Below the pieces are notes generated by a model. That model was not told the origin of the DNA, made no database searches, and saw only the letters and a program-made list of their open reading frames with translations. Position numbers and translations under genes: made by a program. A DNA stretch of 64,000 bases from Anthopleura xanthogrammica (taxonomy: Eukaryota > Cnidaria > Anthozoa > Actiniaria > Actiniidae). How positions within the stretch are numbered: position 1 is the stretch's first letter; each line of letters begins with the position of its first letter. The DNA is taken from the NCBI GenBank assembly GCA_964019055.1, contig OZ025216.1:5244001-5308000 (forward strand). The letters run 5' to 3'. Positions 1-10,600 of the stretch are shown here, piece by piece.

Positions 1-382
1 TAAGTAGCGATTGCACACAGGTTTGCTCAATCACGTGACGGCAGCCATGTTGGATGACAATGACAATGAAATCATTTTACGCAAATAAAACGAAAAGAAT
101 TATATTCCTGATAAGGAAAATAGTCTGTCCTCCATCATGGCAACCTCCACATGATCGTACAAACCTTACCTTAGTAATTTGAAATGATTAGAGGAATTTT
201 ATAAGCAGGTGTAGTATACAGTATGACTGGCTACCTGATTACAGACACTAAAGAAACACTAAGGAATGTTCAATAGTCGGAATAAATTACAGAAACAGGA
301 GAATGAATAAAATATACCTGGTCCGAAAAAAATGTCGAAGTTGTGTGAGGGATAAGGGGTATTTCAAGACTTAGACCTCTTG

Positions 383-681
383 GACCCGAAACAGCCTCTG
401 AGCTAATCAAAGTCACCGGAGTAAGGGCACGGTACTCACAGATCGAACCATGAAACATCCCCTGGGCTGACTTAAGTCAGGGCACGGTATACGTACTCAC
501 AGATCGAACCCTGAAACATCCTCTGGGCTGATCTAAGTCAGGGTATGGCTAAATCTCAGATTGAACCATGAAACAACCTCTGGGCTGACCTACGTCAGGG
601 CACGGCTAACTCACAGATCGAACCATGAAATAGCGTCTGAGCTGATCTAAGTCAGGGCATTGCTAACTCACAGATCGAATT
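383..681 (+). repeat. 57-bp tandem repeat, about 5 copies
   Basis: Copies of about 57-62 bp share CTCTGGGCTGATCTAAGTCA and GGGCACGGCTAACTCACAGA. The same family occurs at 1391-1456, 10823-11031 (opposite strand), 12583-12702 and 63249-63291. Confidence 0.8.
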
Positions 682-689
682 AGAATTTA

Positions 690-850
690 GGGGGTTGTTG
701 AGTTTAATGCATAGAGGAAAGCCGAAGAAATACCCTCGAATCCGGCAATGGAGAAATCCAACAAACCCTTCTCATGTGATGTCGAGTCTAAAGAAATCGA
801 ACCTGAGACTCCAGAGGTGAGAGTCGACTGATGGCAATACGTTCTGGGTA
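690..850 (-). mobile_element. degenerate tRNA-like SINE body
   Basis: The minus strand carries a decayed B box (GGTTCGATTTC) and a body shared with the SINE at 63.3-63.5 kb (AGAGGAAAGCCG, ATGTGATG.CGAGTC). It adjoins the 57-bp repeat array, as does the 63-kb copy. Confidence 0.5.
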
Positions 851-1599
851 CTAGAAAGAAGCTAAGCCAAGATGCACCTTCCCCTTGATAGTGGGCCAGC
901 ATGGATTCGTATGTTGCAAATAATTATCCACTATGTGATCATTACCGCCATGATGGCTGAATTTATCAAAAGATTTCTCCCGTACAACCTCGATCTATTC
1001 AGCGACCACTTCGCACAATTTCGCTTGGGTGGCCGTTTTATAGAGGTTCTGCTCACTCAAGTGGTATCAATTCAAAGAATCCGATACATTTACTCAGTAC
1101 TTCATTATGTGAATGGCAGAATTATAGGATAAAGGTATTTATCATGAAATATGAAAAAGGAACGTCACGTCAACATAAATCAACGTTGTTGATGACTCAA
1201 TTCTGTATAGCATTACGTACCTGAGCTCGGGGGCACAGATGATCCCAATATTGGCACGAGTTTCAAGACTGATTATTTGAGTACTCCTGAGGCAACCATA
1301 AACGAAAGATGATTGATGTCTCATGCAAACCTGGAAATGAAAGAGTCCATTTTTAGCTTGACTCGAGGCTTAAATATATCTTCTATTTTATCGTACCCTG
1401 AAATAACCTTTAGGTTGATCTAAGTCTGGGCATGGCTGACTCACAGATCGAATCATACCATCTATCAGGCGTCATTTGTATCTACTGTGACAAGAGCTTC
1501 GAGGGGTGTTTGCCACCATAGACATGCCGAAAAGCTATCTGTAAATCTTTATAGATTTAATGTATCCGCCAGCTGTGGCTACAGCACTTTCAGGAGTAG

Positions 1600-1866
1600 A
1601 GTGGATTTCAGTGCTATGAGTGGGAAACGATACGAAAAATTCGTAGTCGACGTCACACCGTATCTTACCGCCTTATCTGTAACTACGCGTTGTGATTGGA
1701 TGAATTACTGAAAGATAATGGGAACCGTTTCCATGTTACGGCATGTCGTACTGTGTGTGTATTGCAAGCCAGTTTCCCACTCATACGAAAACCTGTTTTT
1801 ATGGAAAGCCATTTCAATTAACTTATGGCATGTCGTACCGTGTACGTGCTGTAATTAAGTCAGTAC
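1600..1866. mobile_element. degenerate TIR element, family of 62.5 kb
   Basis: ATGAGTGGGAAACGATACG near 1615 and GTTTCCCACTCATACGAAAAC near 1775 are inverted. GGCATGTCGTACCGTGTACG (about 1828) is the reverse complement of sequence at 62516-62560. Confidence 0.5.
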
Positions 1867-2742
1867 CTTATATTTTCCACTTTAAGATAATTTACAACGG
1901 CGACCCCGGGCTGCAGGTCTATATGAACTAATGTGTTTTCGAAGCAGGGAAAGCGTATTTGAAAGGCTGCGATGAATACGCTGAGGGCATTTCTTAGCTT
2001 TGAGGAGGATAGTGTCACAACTGCTAACTGTTCCCGATTCCTTTGATCAAAAAACGAAGATGCCCGGGGAGAGACTCCCAGATGCTTGCTTGCCGATTTA
2101 ACCACGGCCTTCTTATAGCAATTCCTTCGCCAGGGATATCTTTATAGTTATACCCCCATACGTTTCCAACAGGTTGCCTTCTCCCTCCGAAAAAAATCTC
2201 GGTCTCAATCAGTATAGAGATAGCTGTTGCTTGATTTTGAATATATGAATATTGGGGCTCCTGTGTCATGGTCTACTTTGCTTTTTCCTTTCTACTTAAA
2301 TTCTCATTTCAACAACATTTTCGTAAGACTTATCTTTTATCTACTAATCAAGAAGACATTCCAGTCTTTTCTTCTTTTTTTTAGTCCTCAATATCAACTT
2401 TTTTAGAGCGTAAGTGAAAGCTCTATACGTCCTATATGTTGATAGTCAATCGAAAAACTTGAATTTCACTGAAATCCGGGGTTTACCTCTGTGTAAGAAC
2501 CTCCATTATCCATTCTATTGGTTATGCTTCGTTCTATTTTCAATAAGAGCTTTGTTTTTGGTTATTGTGCTGTCATTCGTGAGTTCTTACACCGAGGTTT
2601 AGCCGAAATCCGTGGCCCAAACATTATGAATAAATTGGAACTAAAATAATATATTTAGTTCAAAGTTATATATTTGGCCCACGGAATAGAGGCAGTTGCT
2701 CAAAAACTGAGTATCATTTGCTAATTAATTAAACTTGCTTAC

Positions 2743-2755
2743 CTGGAACAGACAT
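2743..2755 (-). CDS. first coding exon of a gene running off the left edge (partial)
   Basis: On the minus strand, ACACAA-ATG-TCT-GTT-CCA-G is followed immediately by a consensus GTAAGC donor, giving MSVP plus one base. The region just upstream (2793-2864) has a YY1-like GCCGCCATTTT and two ETS motifs, the arrangement expected of a housekeeping first exon. No phase-compatible second exon is recognisable between here and base 1, so the gene would continue outside the window. The product is not identifiable. Confidence 0.4.
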
Positions 2756-2792
2756 TTGTGTTGTTGTTATGTTGTAGATATTGTGTTGCTAC

Positions 2793-2864
2793 AAAATGGC
2801 GGCCCGCCGAAATTTAAATCGAAGTCACATGACATTAACCGGAAATGCCACATAAACCGGAAGT
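2793..2864 (-). promoter_or_regulatory. YY1 plus twin ETS motif promoter
   Basis: The segment contains AAAATGGCGGC (2793-2803, YY1 consensus), a CACATG E-box (2826-2831) and two ACCGGAA ETS cores (2838-2846, 2856-2864). It sits about 40-110 bp upstream of the minus-strand ATG at 2755. On the plus strand the same ATGGCGGCC opens only a 19-codon frame. Confidence 0.45.
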
Positions 2865-2939
2865 AAAAGTAGAGATTTTGAATTGAGGATGTATAGTTTT
2901 CTACCAGGCTATATTAGTAAAGAAAAAGTCACGTGGTCG

Positions 2940-3085
2940 GATAGGCAGAGTTTACCAAGGGCCCTGAAGGGGGAGGGGGGTCCTAATCCCATTTCCCAGT
3001 CCAAAATTTTGCAAAATCCCAGTCCCAGTGCATGAAATCCCATTTTCCCAGCCCCCAAAAAGGCGAATCCCAGCTCCCATTTTAC
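2940..3085 (+). repeat. CCCAGTCCCA-rich dispersed repeat
   Basis: Runs of AATCCCAGTCCCAGTGCATG and CCCATTTTCCCAGCCCC. A longer copy in the opposite orientation lies at 41640-41875. Confidence 0.6.
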
Positions 3086-3630
3086 CCCTTCATGACCCTC
3101 TTAATCATAAGGGCACAGCTTGCATTCTATCGTTGGACTTCAGCTAACGAAGTATTCAATTTTTAGAGGGGGGCGGGGGGGGGGGGGGGGGGTGGATATT
3201 GCTATCAGTCTTCAATGGGATTTTCAGTAGCATAGTCTTCATGCAGAACATGCATTGGACTCAACGAAATTGCCAATGAGCTACGAGGTATGACTTAGGG
3301 GCCGTTTACAGGGGAAAAAGTTGTCCTTGGTACCAGGGTTACCCTCCTTCCAGGGTCACCCTAGACGAGATCAATAACGTTTCCTGGATCTTTTTGTAAA
3401 TCAATGTCGAGTGTTTACACGAGATATTTTCACATGTCTAGGCTAGAAGGTTTATATAAACTGCTGGTTGGGTTACCCACTTTTCGAAAAGCGGTTTCCC
3501 TTGTAACCCTTGTACCCAACTTCTCTTATCCCCTCCTCCCCACCCACCCCAAAAAAAGGCATCCATTAAGTAATCCACGTTTGCACACACAAAACAATGT
3601 GCCATTGGTATGTTTTCAATGATTTCCCTT

Positions 3631-3760
3631 CACGTGATGGTAGCCTTGACAGGAGGCACAAGAGTCTTTTCCCCTGGGACACTGAATTCTTTCTCATGTA
3701 AATCAGATTAGACCAGATTCAATTGTTCCTGCCTCCTGTCACGGCTGCCATCACGTGATG
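3631..3760. mobile_element. foldback element with CACGTGATGG ends
   Basis: CACGTGATGGTAGCC...GACAGGAGGCA is mirrored by TGCCTCCTGTC...GGCTGCCATCACGTG, giving inverted arms of about 32 bp. Confidence 0.65.
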
Positions 3761-4027
3761 GTGCAAAGCCTCTATTATAATAATAAAATGTTTTGTATAT
3801 ACTGTACAACCTAAGTAACCACTGCTCTTGTTCTGGGAATATCTTTATTTTATTTCACATTTTGATCCCAACAAAATAAATAACAAGGGTAAATTCCTTA
3901 AATTCTTCAACTCAGTCAATCAAGAATGAGTCTTGAAATGTTTTGGATGAAATGATGAAGAGTTTAAAAATGTCCAAGTAATATTTTTTCCAGTCAAGTT
4001 CCGGTCAAGTTATTATGAGTCTATGAA

Positions 4028-4275
4028 TAAGGGGCCATTCATTACTTAACAGAGTGGGGGATATGGCTGAGAAAATGGAAAATAAAAATTATCCAAACCA
4101 CCATTAGTATGCCCAATTTTTTTTGGACCCACCGTTTATATCCAACATCCTATAGGCTCTGCTATGTATAACTCGTCAATTGTTTCAGGAACCCCCTTTT
4201 TGAGGGCCACCTAAAATTTCAAGGCCCCATTTTCTTACCCTCCCCTCCCTTCAGTAAATAATGAACGGCCCCTAA
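4028..4275. mobile_element. MITE with TTAGGGGCCGTTCATTA ends
   Basis: Left end TAAGGGGCCATTCATTACTT and right end AAATAATGAACGGCCCCTAA are inverted repeats; the interior has no coding frame. Confidence 0.7.
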
Positions 4276-5006
4276 ATGAAAGTCTGATGACTTTAAAAAT
4301 TTTTGAGTAAAGATGCATTCTGTCATAACAGTTCTATAATTTTCTGTTATTATTATTTTAATATTTTAATATTTTTTTCATTGATTTTATCATTTATTGT
4401 ACCCTCCTGGGTATCGACCCCTTCCTCGGCGAGCCATGGAGGGGCTTTGTTGTTGAGGCTGGAAATTTGTGGGATCAAAAAATGTGGGTTGATAAGGTGT
4501 TGCATTTTGAAGCTGCTCTCCCTCTTGTTCCTGTTATAACAGAAAACATATGTAGATTAGTTTTAGTCATTGATCTTGTTTGTGACATACGTTTTTATTT
4601 TCATGTGGGTTCCCTGTGGTTTATCAAGACCACAGGCAATCCATCTTCATTTTCAATTTTGATTGAAAAATTCAATGAAAAATCAAAGAAATACGTGACC
4701 CCTGGCACGTGACGTCACAGCAGCTCAATTTGGAGGAGAGAAAAAAAGAATTTTAATCTCCTGAAAATTGGAGATTTATTGTTTTGTCCTCCAAATTGAT
4801 GAGAGCAAAGAAATTTATGACCTTTGTGGGTCAAACAACAAAAATGAACGAATGAAGAGAAAATAAAAGAAATGAGAGGGGAAGGATAAGAGTAATAGCA
4901 AAATGAGAGAGAGTTAGAAAACTGTTGAAAGCATTAACGAAGATCAGTGTTCAGTCGTTTGTTGTAACAGTCACAACCCCCCCCCCCCCCCCCCCCCAAA
5001 AAAATA

Positions 5007-5209
5007 CCGTATTTACTCAAAGAAGTGCCGCGGCGCTTATTAAATTTTTCGCGCCTCAAATGCGGCGCTTATTCGAGGGCGGCGCTTATCTAAAAATTGG
5101 ACGCGACAATATATTTTCTTTTAATGTAATGGTATATTTTCTATCTGTGTGAACATTTTACGGGACCGCGGCGCTTATTCGGGGGCGGCGCTTATTCGAG
5201 TAAATACGG
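5007..5209. mobile_element. MITE with CCGTATTTACTC ends and GCGGCGCTTATT subrepeats
   Basis: Perfect 12-bp inverted ends CCGTATTTACTC/GAGTAAATACGG enclose several GC-rich GCGGCGCTTATTCG units, which stand out against AT-rich flanks. Confidence 0.75.
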
Positions 5210-6819
5210 AATATATTAAATAAAAGCTTAATACTCTACAAGAGAAAAAACTTAAGCCCCTACACCATGGAACCCAAGCCAAGGTGTAAGCAATTTATTT
5301 TTAGGATTGCTTTTACTTAAAGGTTTGTAACAAATAGAATATTTACAGAAATCGCGTCAGTTAGTTTAAGATATCAGGTAAGGTTTAGTTGTAAAGTTCG
5401 TTTAGTGTTTAGTTTCTGGTTAGTGTGATGTTTTAGTTTATTGTAATTCGGTTTTTAAGTGTGACGTTAAATGAAGTGCGAAGCCAAAGGTACACGAATT
5501 CCTGGGTCGAATTCGCTCTCTCTTTGTAGCAAAACGAGTTTCAATCTTGAATGCGGCATCCCATGCGCAGCCTCTGATACAGACTCTTAGATCTAGCCTC
5601 TTGCTGCCAGTGAAAGCCATCGGACAGGGATCGTGGAGGGGGAGGGTCTGGTAGTGCTATAGCCCCACCATATTTTCCCATACTGGTCTCTTATATTCGC
5701 GATAAAATGAAATTTGAATGAATTTTTGGTTACTCGTTCAGTTTGGCTGACGGACAGGGCAGAAAAACGACAAGGCTGCTATGTTCACGATTTTTTTTAT
5801 TTAACTGGTAGTGATACGCCAAAACTATAAGCGTTTCATTTGTGTCATTATTGCTCGAAACTTGAGACAAAATCCTATCAAACTTGGTTAAACCTACTTG
5901 AAGATATTCACGGGAATTTCCGTTTTTCTGCAGATCAAAATATCACCTCTCCCAAAGTACAAGGAGTTATATCTCTAAACCGCATTCACTAAATTTTGGT
6001 CGCATTTGATATTTTGTTCTTTTGCCCCAAAAGAGCGTGTTTACAAAATATTGAGCTGAAAAACATTATAGCTGTTCGTATAACAAAAGGCCAAAAACAG
6101 TTTTTCTGCTCTGCCAGGCTGACGTCATAACTTAAAATCCGAACCTTTACAGCAACAGCTGAAGACCTTTTACCCGCTTTGTACATATTAGTAAAACACA
6201 GAATACTAGTTACAACGAGATGGATATGACTGGATAGCACTTGGACACGATGATTGGATTGCACATGCGCAGTGTGACCCTACCTGACCCTCAAAATAGC
6301 TCCGAACTTCGGCTGAAGCGAGTGATACTGTACTCTGTGAGCCTAATGAACTTGAACGCGAATGCTGAAAGAATCAAATCATGTCAGGGTTTTGCTGGCG
6401 TCGTCTCTATGACAACGGGTGTCTCCATAGCAACCACCTTAGCGTGTATCAGCTCAAGAATACATTCAAATTTTATGAGTTAATAGTTTTATGCATACTT
6501 TATCTTGTTTCCATGGCAAGATCATAGCGTAGATATAGCGTTCACATTGTAACAATGATGATTACTTTAATAACTCAATGGAATACGCATGCTTCAGTTT
6601 AAGTTGAATACGAATTAAAATTAAAATACCTGCATAGATTGATGTTGGTTATATTTTAGACGTTAAGAATTTAGATATTAATTTCTTCTAAAGACTGGAA
6701 TGGATGCATGGGATGGGATGGAATGAATGGACGGATGGACAAACGGATTGATCGATGGATGGGTGAGTTAGTGAATGGTTAGGTAGGTATCAATTCAATT
6801 TTTAAGAAGAATGGAAAGG

Positions 6820-7265
6820 ATGAGATGGATGGATGGATGTGAATGAGAAATAAAATGAATGAGATGGGTGAATGAGTATGTGGGTGAAAGGATGAATGGA
6901 TGGTTGAATGGATGGATGGATGGATGGATGAATGGATGGTTGAATGGATGGATGGATGGTTGGATGGGTGGATGGATGAATGGATGAATGGATGAATGGA
7001 TGAATGGATGAATGGATGAATGGATGGATGGATGGATGGATGGATGGATGGATGGATGGATGGATGGATGGATGGATGGATGGATGGATGGATGGATGGA
7101 TGGATGGATGGATGGATGAATGGATGGATGGATGGATGAATGAATGGATGGATGGATGTGGATGGATGGATGGATGGATGGATGGATGGATGGATGGATG
7201 GATGGATGGATGGATGGATGGATGGATGGACGGATGAATGGATGGATGGATGGATGAATGAATGG
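6820..7265 (+). repeat. TGGA tetranucleotide microsatellite, about 440 bp
   Basis: Nearly pure GGAT/GGAA units. All long frames over it (WMDG on plus, IHPS on minus) are artefacts of the repeat. Confidence 0.95.
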
Positions 7266-7542
7266 ATTGGTAGCATAGATGCACAAATTGCATGCATTGA
7301 ACAAACATTGCACGAGTGTTAAATATTACCCTTTTGTGACATGCCATGCCATAAACAGGTTAAATAATCCACACGAAACATTAGATTAGATTGTTATAGT
7401 ATTATTAAATTACTTTTCTTGTTACAAGCGTGAAATGACAGTTTACATGAACATGATTATTTTCTCGATGGTTACTAATGCAGAACCTCCTAACATATTC
7501 ACAAATAACAACATGCAAAGAGCAAACATGATATTAACTACC

Positions 7543-7614
7543 TTATGTACAGCCTCTCGTACCCCCTCCCCCCTGTGTTTTCCCCATGGGTGAGGGGACC
7601 AGGGGTTCGAGTGC
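7543..7614 (-). other. SEC16: possible terminal SEC16 exon
   Basis: Exon 35 ends in phase 0 with a GTAAGT donor, so at least one more exon is expected. The best nearby candidate has a TGTATACAG acceptor and reads ALEPLVPSPMGK, then a Gly-rich tail and a TAA at 7543-7545 (23 residues). No AATAAA is obvious downstream on this strand, and the sequence has no family match. If intron 35 were retained, the protein would instead end seven residues after exon 35. Confidence 0.25.
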
Positions 7615-10600
7615 CTGTATACAGGATAGATATAAACCTGTGGTGCCATTTCTTGTACTCTGACATCAAACTTTAAGGTCAAATGTCACTGTCATAAGTG
7701 CGTCAGAATGAACATATTGTCAAGCTTCGTAGCAGTGTTAGTGTCAGTGTGTTAATACAGTTGCGAACGAAACATGCATGACTGTTCGGTGCTAAAAGGT
7801 TAGAGTATAAAGAATGAGATTAGAAGCCTAAATAAAATGAGACAGGCTGTTGTTAGACCTAACTAGAGCACGAGTAAAGATATGTACTCTAAGATGACAA
7901 AATATCAATAACACTTGTAAGATCAAGGGATGTATTTTCTACTTACTGTGGGTGATGGGGGTTGTGGATTATCTTGTCTGTAAAAAACAAAAAATATATA
8001 TTAGATCACTCCATAACTTACAATAATTATAATTAGTCAAGATGAAAGGCCATAGCAATGAACTTAGGCAATGTGCATCAAAGCTCAAATAGCACTCTGG
8101 GAAAGTGAGTTCTTTAAAAATGTAACAGGGAAATCAAAGGAACTATCAGAAAAAAATTACTCTGTTATTTTCGTCTGCTGAAGTCCTTTTATTTCCATAA
8201 AAAATGTTGAAGGAACAATAATTGTCAAAAAAGCGTCAGAACTCACTTTCCCATCATACTTTGTGCTATAATTTCGAGCTCATGCACATTGGCTATTGCC
8301 TCTTCCCAGCAAGAATCTAGTTCAGAATGGGTATGGTGGGTGGAGTATGAGGGCACAGGGCGATAGTGTGGCACTTCAAATTAGAGTTTATTTGGGAACC
8401 AAGAACATATTGCCTCACTGGGCAATCACCACCTGTGTGAGGCATACTTGTTTCAATAACATCAAAAATACTATTGGTTAAAAATGAATAACTACATCTT
8501 CTATTCATTCTTACCCTGACTGTATGTCTGTTGGAGGTTGTGATAAAGAATTATCAGCATCGTTATCTGCTGGTGCTGTATGGAATAAAATGTTATAAGC
8601 AAATTAATAATGGTAATAGAACTGAGTTGAGTGCAATTTGGGCTGAAATCGCAAGAGTGATTACAAAATTGCACGACCGCGCAGCGGGAGTGCAATTTGT
8701 TAATCACAAGTGTGATTTCTGCCCAAAATTGCAAGACACTCAGTTCTATTACCTATTAATCATTTCCATTTTGAAACTTAATATATTAAAATACTCAACA
8801 GTTATATGTAGCTTCAAAAGTGATTGTTTGACAAAATGATGCAATTAATGATTCAAAATAGTGCAATTAATAATGGTAATAGAACTGAGTTGAGTGCAAT
8901 TTGGGCTGAAATCGCAAGAGTGATTACAAAATTGCACGACCGCGCAGCGGGAGTGCAATTTGTTAATCACGAGTGTGATTTCAGCCCAAAATTGCAAGAC
9001 ACTCAGTTCTATTACCTATTAATCATATGCAATTTGAAACTTAATATATTCAAATACTCAACAGTTATATGTAGCTTCAAAAATGATTGGGTGACAAAAT
9101 GATGCAATTAATGATTCAAAATAGTGCAATTAATGCTTAAATCGCACACTTTTTAGCCAATCAGATTGCAGGATTTGCTAATGATTTCAAAATGGATATG
9201 ATTAATGCTTAAATTGCACACTTTGTAGCCAATCAGATTGCAGGATTTGCTAATGATTTCAAAATGGATATGATTAATCAAGAAAAGAGACTAGAAGGAG
9301 AAGGAGAAGGAGAAGGAGAAGGAGAAGGAGAAGGAGAAGGAGAAGGAATTTACTTCATGCAAGACAGATGAATTCAGGGAATCTTGAAAATCGAAAAGTA
9401 AAATTGTGTTGGTTCAGAAGCACATCAAAGAAACTCTATTCATTTTGTGTTGCCAGTTATCAAACTTTTTTCATACCTGCAGAAGGAACAAATAATGTTC
9501 CTTGGAAAGAGCCGCCTCCAGTCGGCATTACCGGGAACAAAGCTGGTGGTACGGCATTTGAGCTTGACTGGGAACCTTTGTTTGGATTCAGTACGTCAAC
9601 GTACTTGTTGCGCGACCCTGCAAAAAATATCAAAACAATCTCATACCACAACCTTTGTGCATGACAAATGAAGCTTATCTCGGAAGTGGGCTTTTATCCC
9701 TGAACTCCATGTACCAGTGATCCTCTCAAATTTGGCAGGAAAAACCTTCGCAATTTGAATACATACCTAAACGTCCCTGTGCCTTCCTGGAAAACTTAGA
9801 TGGTGGTCCCGCCGGTTTCCCATTCTGCATTCCAGGAAGCATGCCAGGAAGTGGCTGTTGGTTGTTGCCAGTAAATCCTGGTCCACCAGGAGAGCCAGGT
9901 CCACCACGACTATTGTCTGGTACAGACTCAGCCTGGGTGTTCATTGATCCAGGTATCGGCATTGTTGGGTGGTTTGGGGGCATCATGCCTTGTGGTGCTC
10001 CAGTCATTGGATTACCTGGAAAATGTGCAGTATCAAGTTGGTGATACTTATTCTTCAAAGAATTGGCCTGGAATAGATCCCTTGTTGCAATCCCCAGTGC
10101 AGCTCAATTCGGAAGACAAAACAATCAAAGTCAATTCTCACAAGAGTAAAATTCTATTGGTTTAAATTTGTCTTCCAAAGATGAGTTGCATTGAGAACAT
10201 GCTACAAGACTATTAAGAAATCTAGCGTGCTAGCTCTAGGATGAAAATCCTGGATTATAATTGATTCTGCAGAGAGTCCCTATCACTAAACCTGAAAATG
10301 ACTACAATTTGCAGCACTTTTGATGTTTCAATAACCGACAAAACTCATGATTCCATATGTTTCTGGGTACTTTGTCTTTGTCTATTAAATTTCCAACAGT
10401 CTTTCTTATAGTGAAATATTAATTTGTATTTGAGGGACAAATAAAAAAAAGAAAATTGGTGACTCCATACCTCCAGGGCGTGGTCCAAGAGGAGGAGGAC
10501 CACTCATTCCTCCCATCATTGCATCTGTTGGTGGTGGTGGAGGGGGAGCTTTATCCTAGAAAATTAATAGAAGAGCATGTAATTAGTGTCATACAAATGA

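Larger units (their letters stand above)
1..2740. other. gene-free repeat-rich left edge
   Basis: No recognisable gene. It contains the 57-bp repeat array (383-681) with a degenerate SINE body (690-850), another 57-bp repeat fragment (1391-1456) and a degenerate inverted element (about 1600-1866) whose family recurs at 62.5 kb. The longest frames (for example 2024-2269 minus, 81 codons) show no family match. Confidence 0.6.
2870..6700. other. gene-free region of small repeats
   Basis: No gene recognised. It holds a CCCAGTCCC repeat, a 26-base G run (about 3167-3192), three foldback/TIR elements (3631, 4028, 5007) and a C run at 4978-4997. Open frames are short, without domain motifs. Confidence 0.55.

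Noticed and set aside
383..681. CRISPR-like array
   Set aside because: Units are contiguous 57-bp repeats without unique spacers, in animal DNA with SINE sequence beside it.
2024..2269. 81-codon minus-strand frame (GRRQPVGNVWGYNY) as exon 2 of the left-edge gene
   Set aside because: The phase left by the MSVP exon does not open this frame: acceptors at GTAG or ACACAG lead to a stop after about 20 codons.
6779..7347. Long frames of WMDG (plus) and IHPS (minus)
   Set aside because: Pure TGGA microsatellite readable in every frame.
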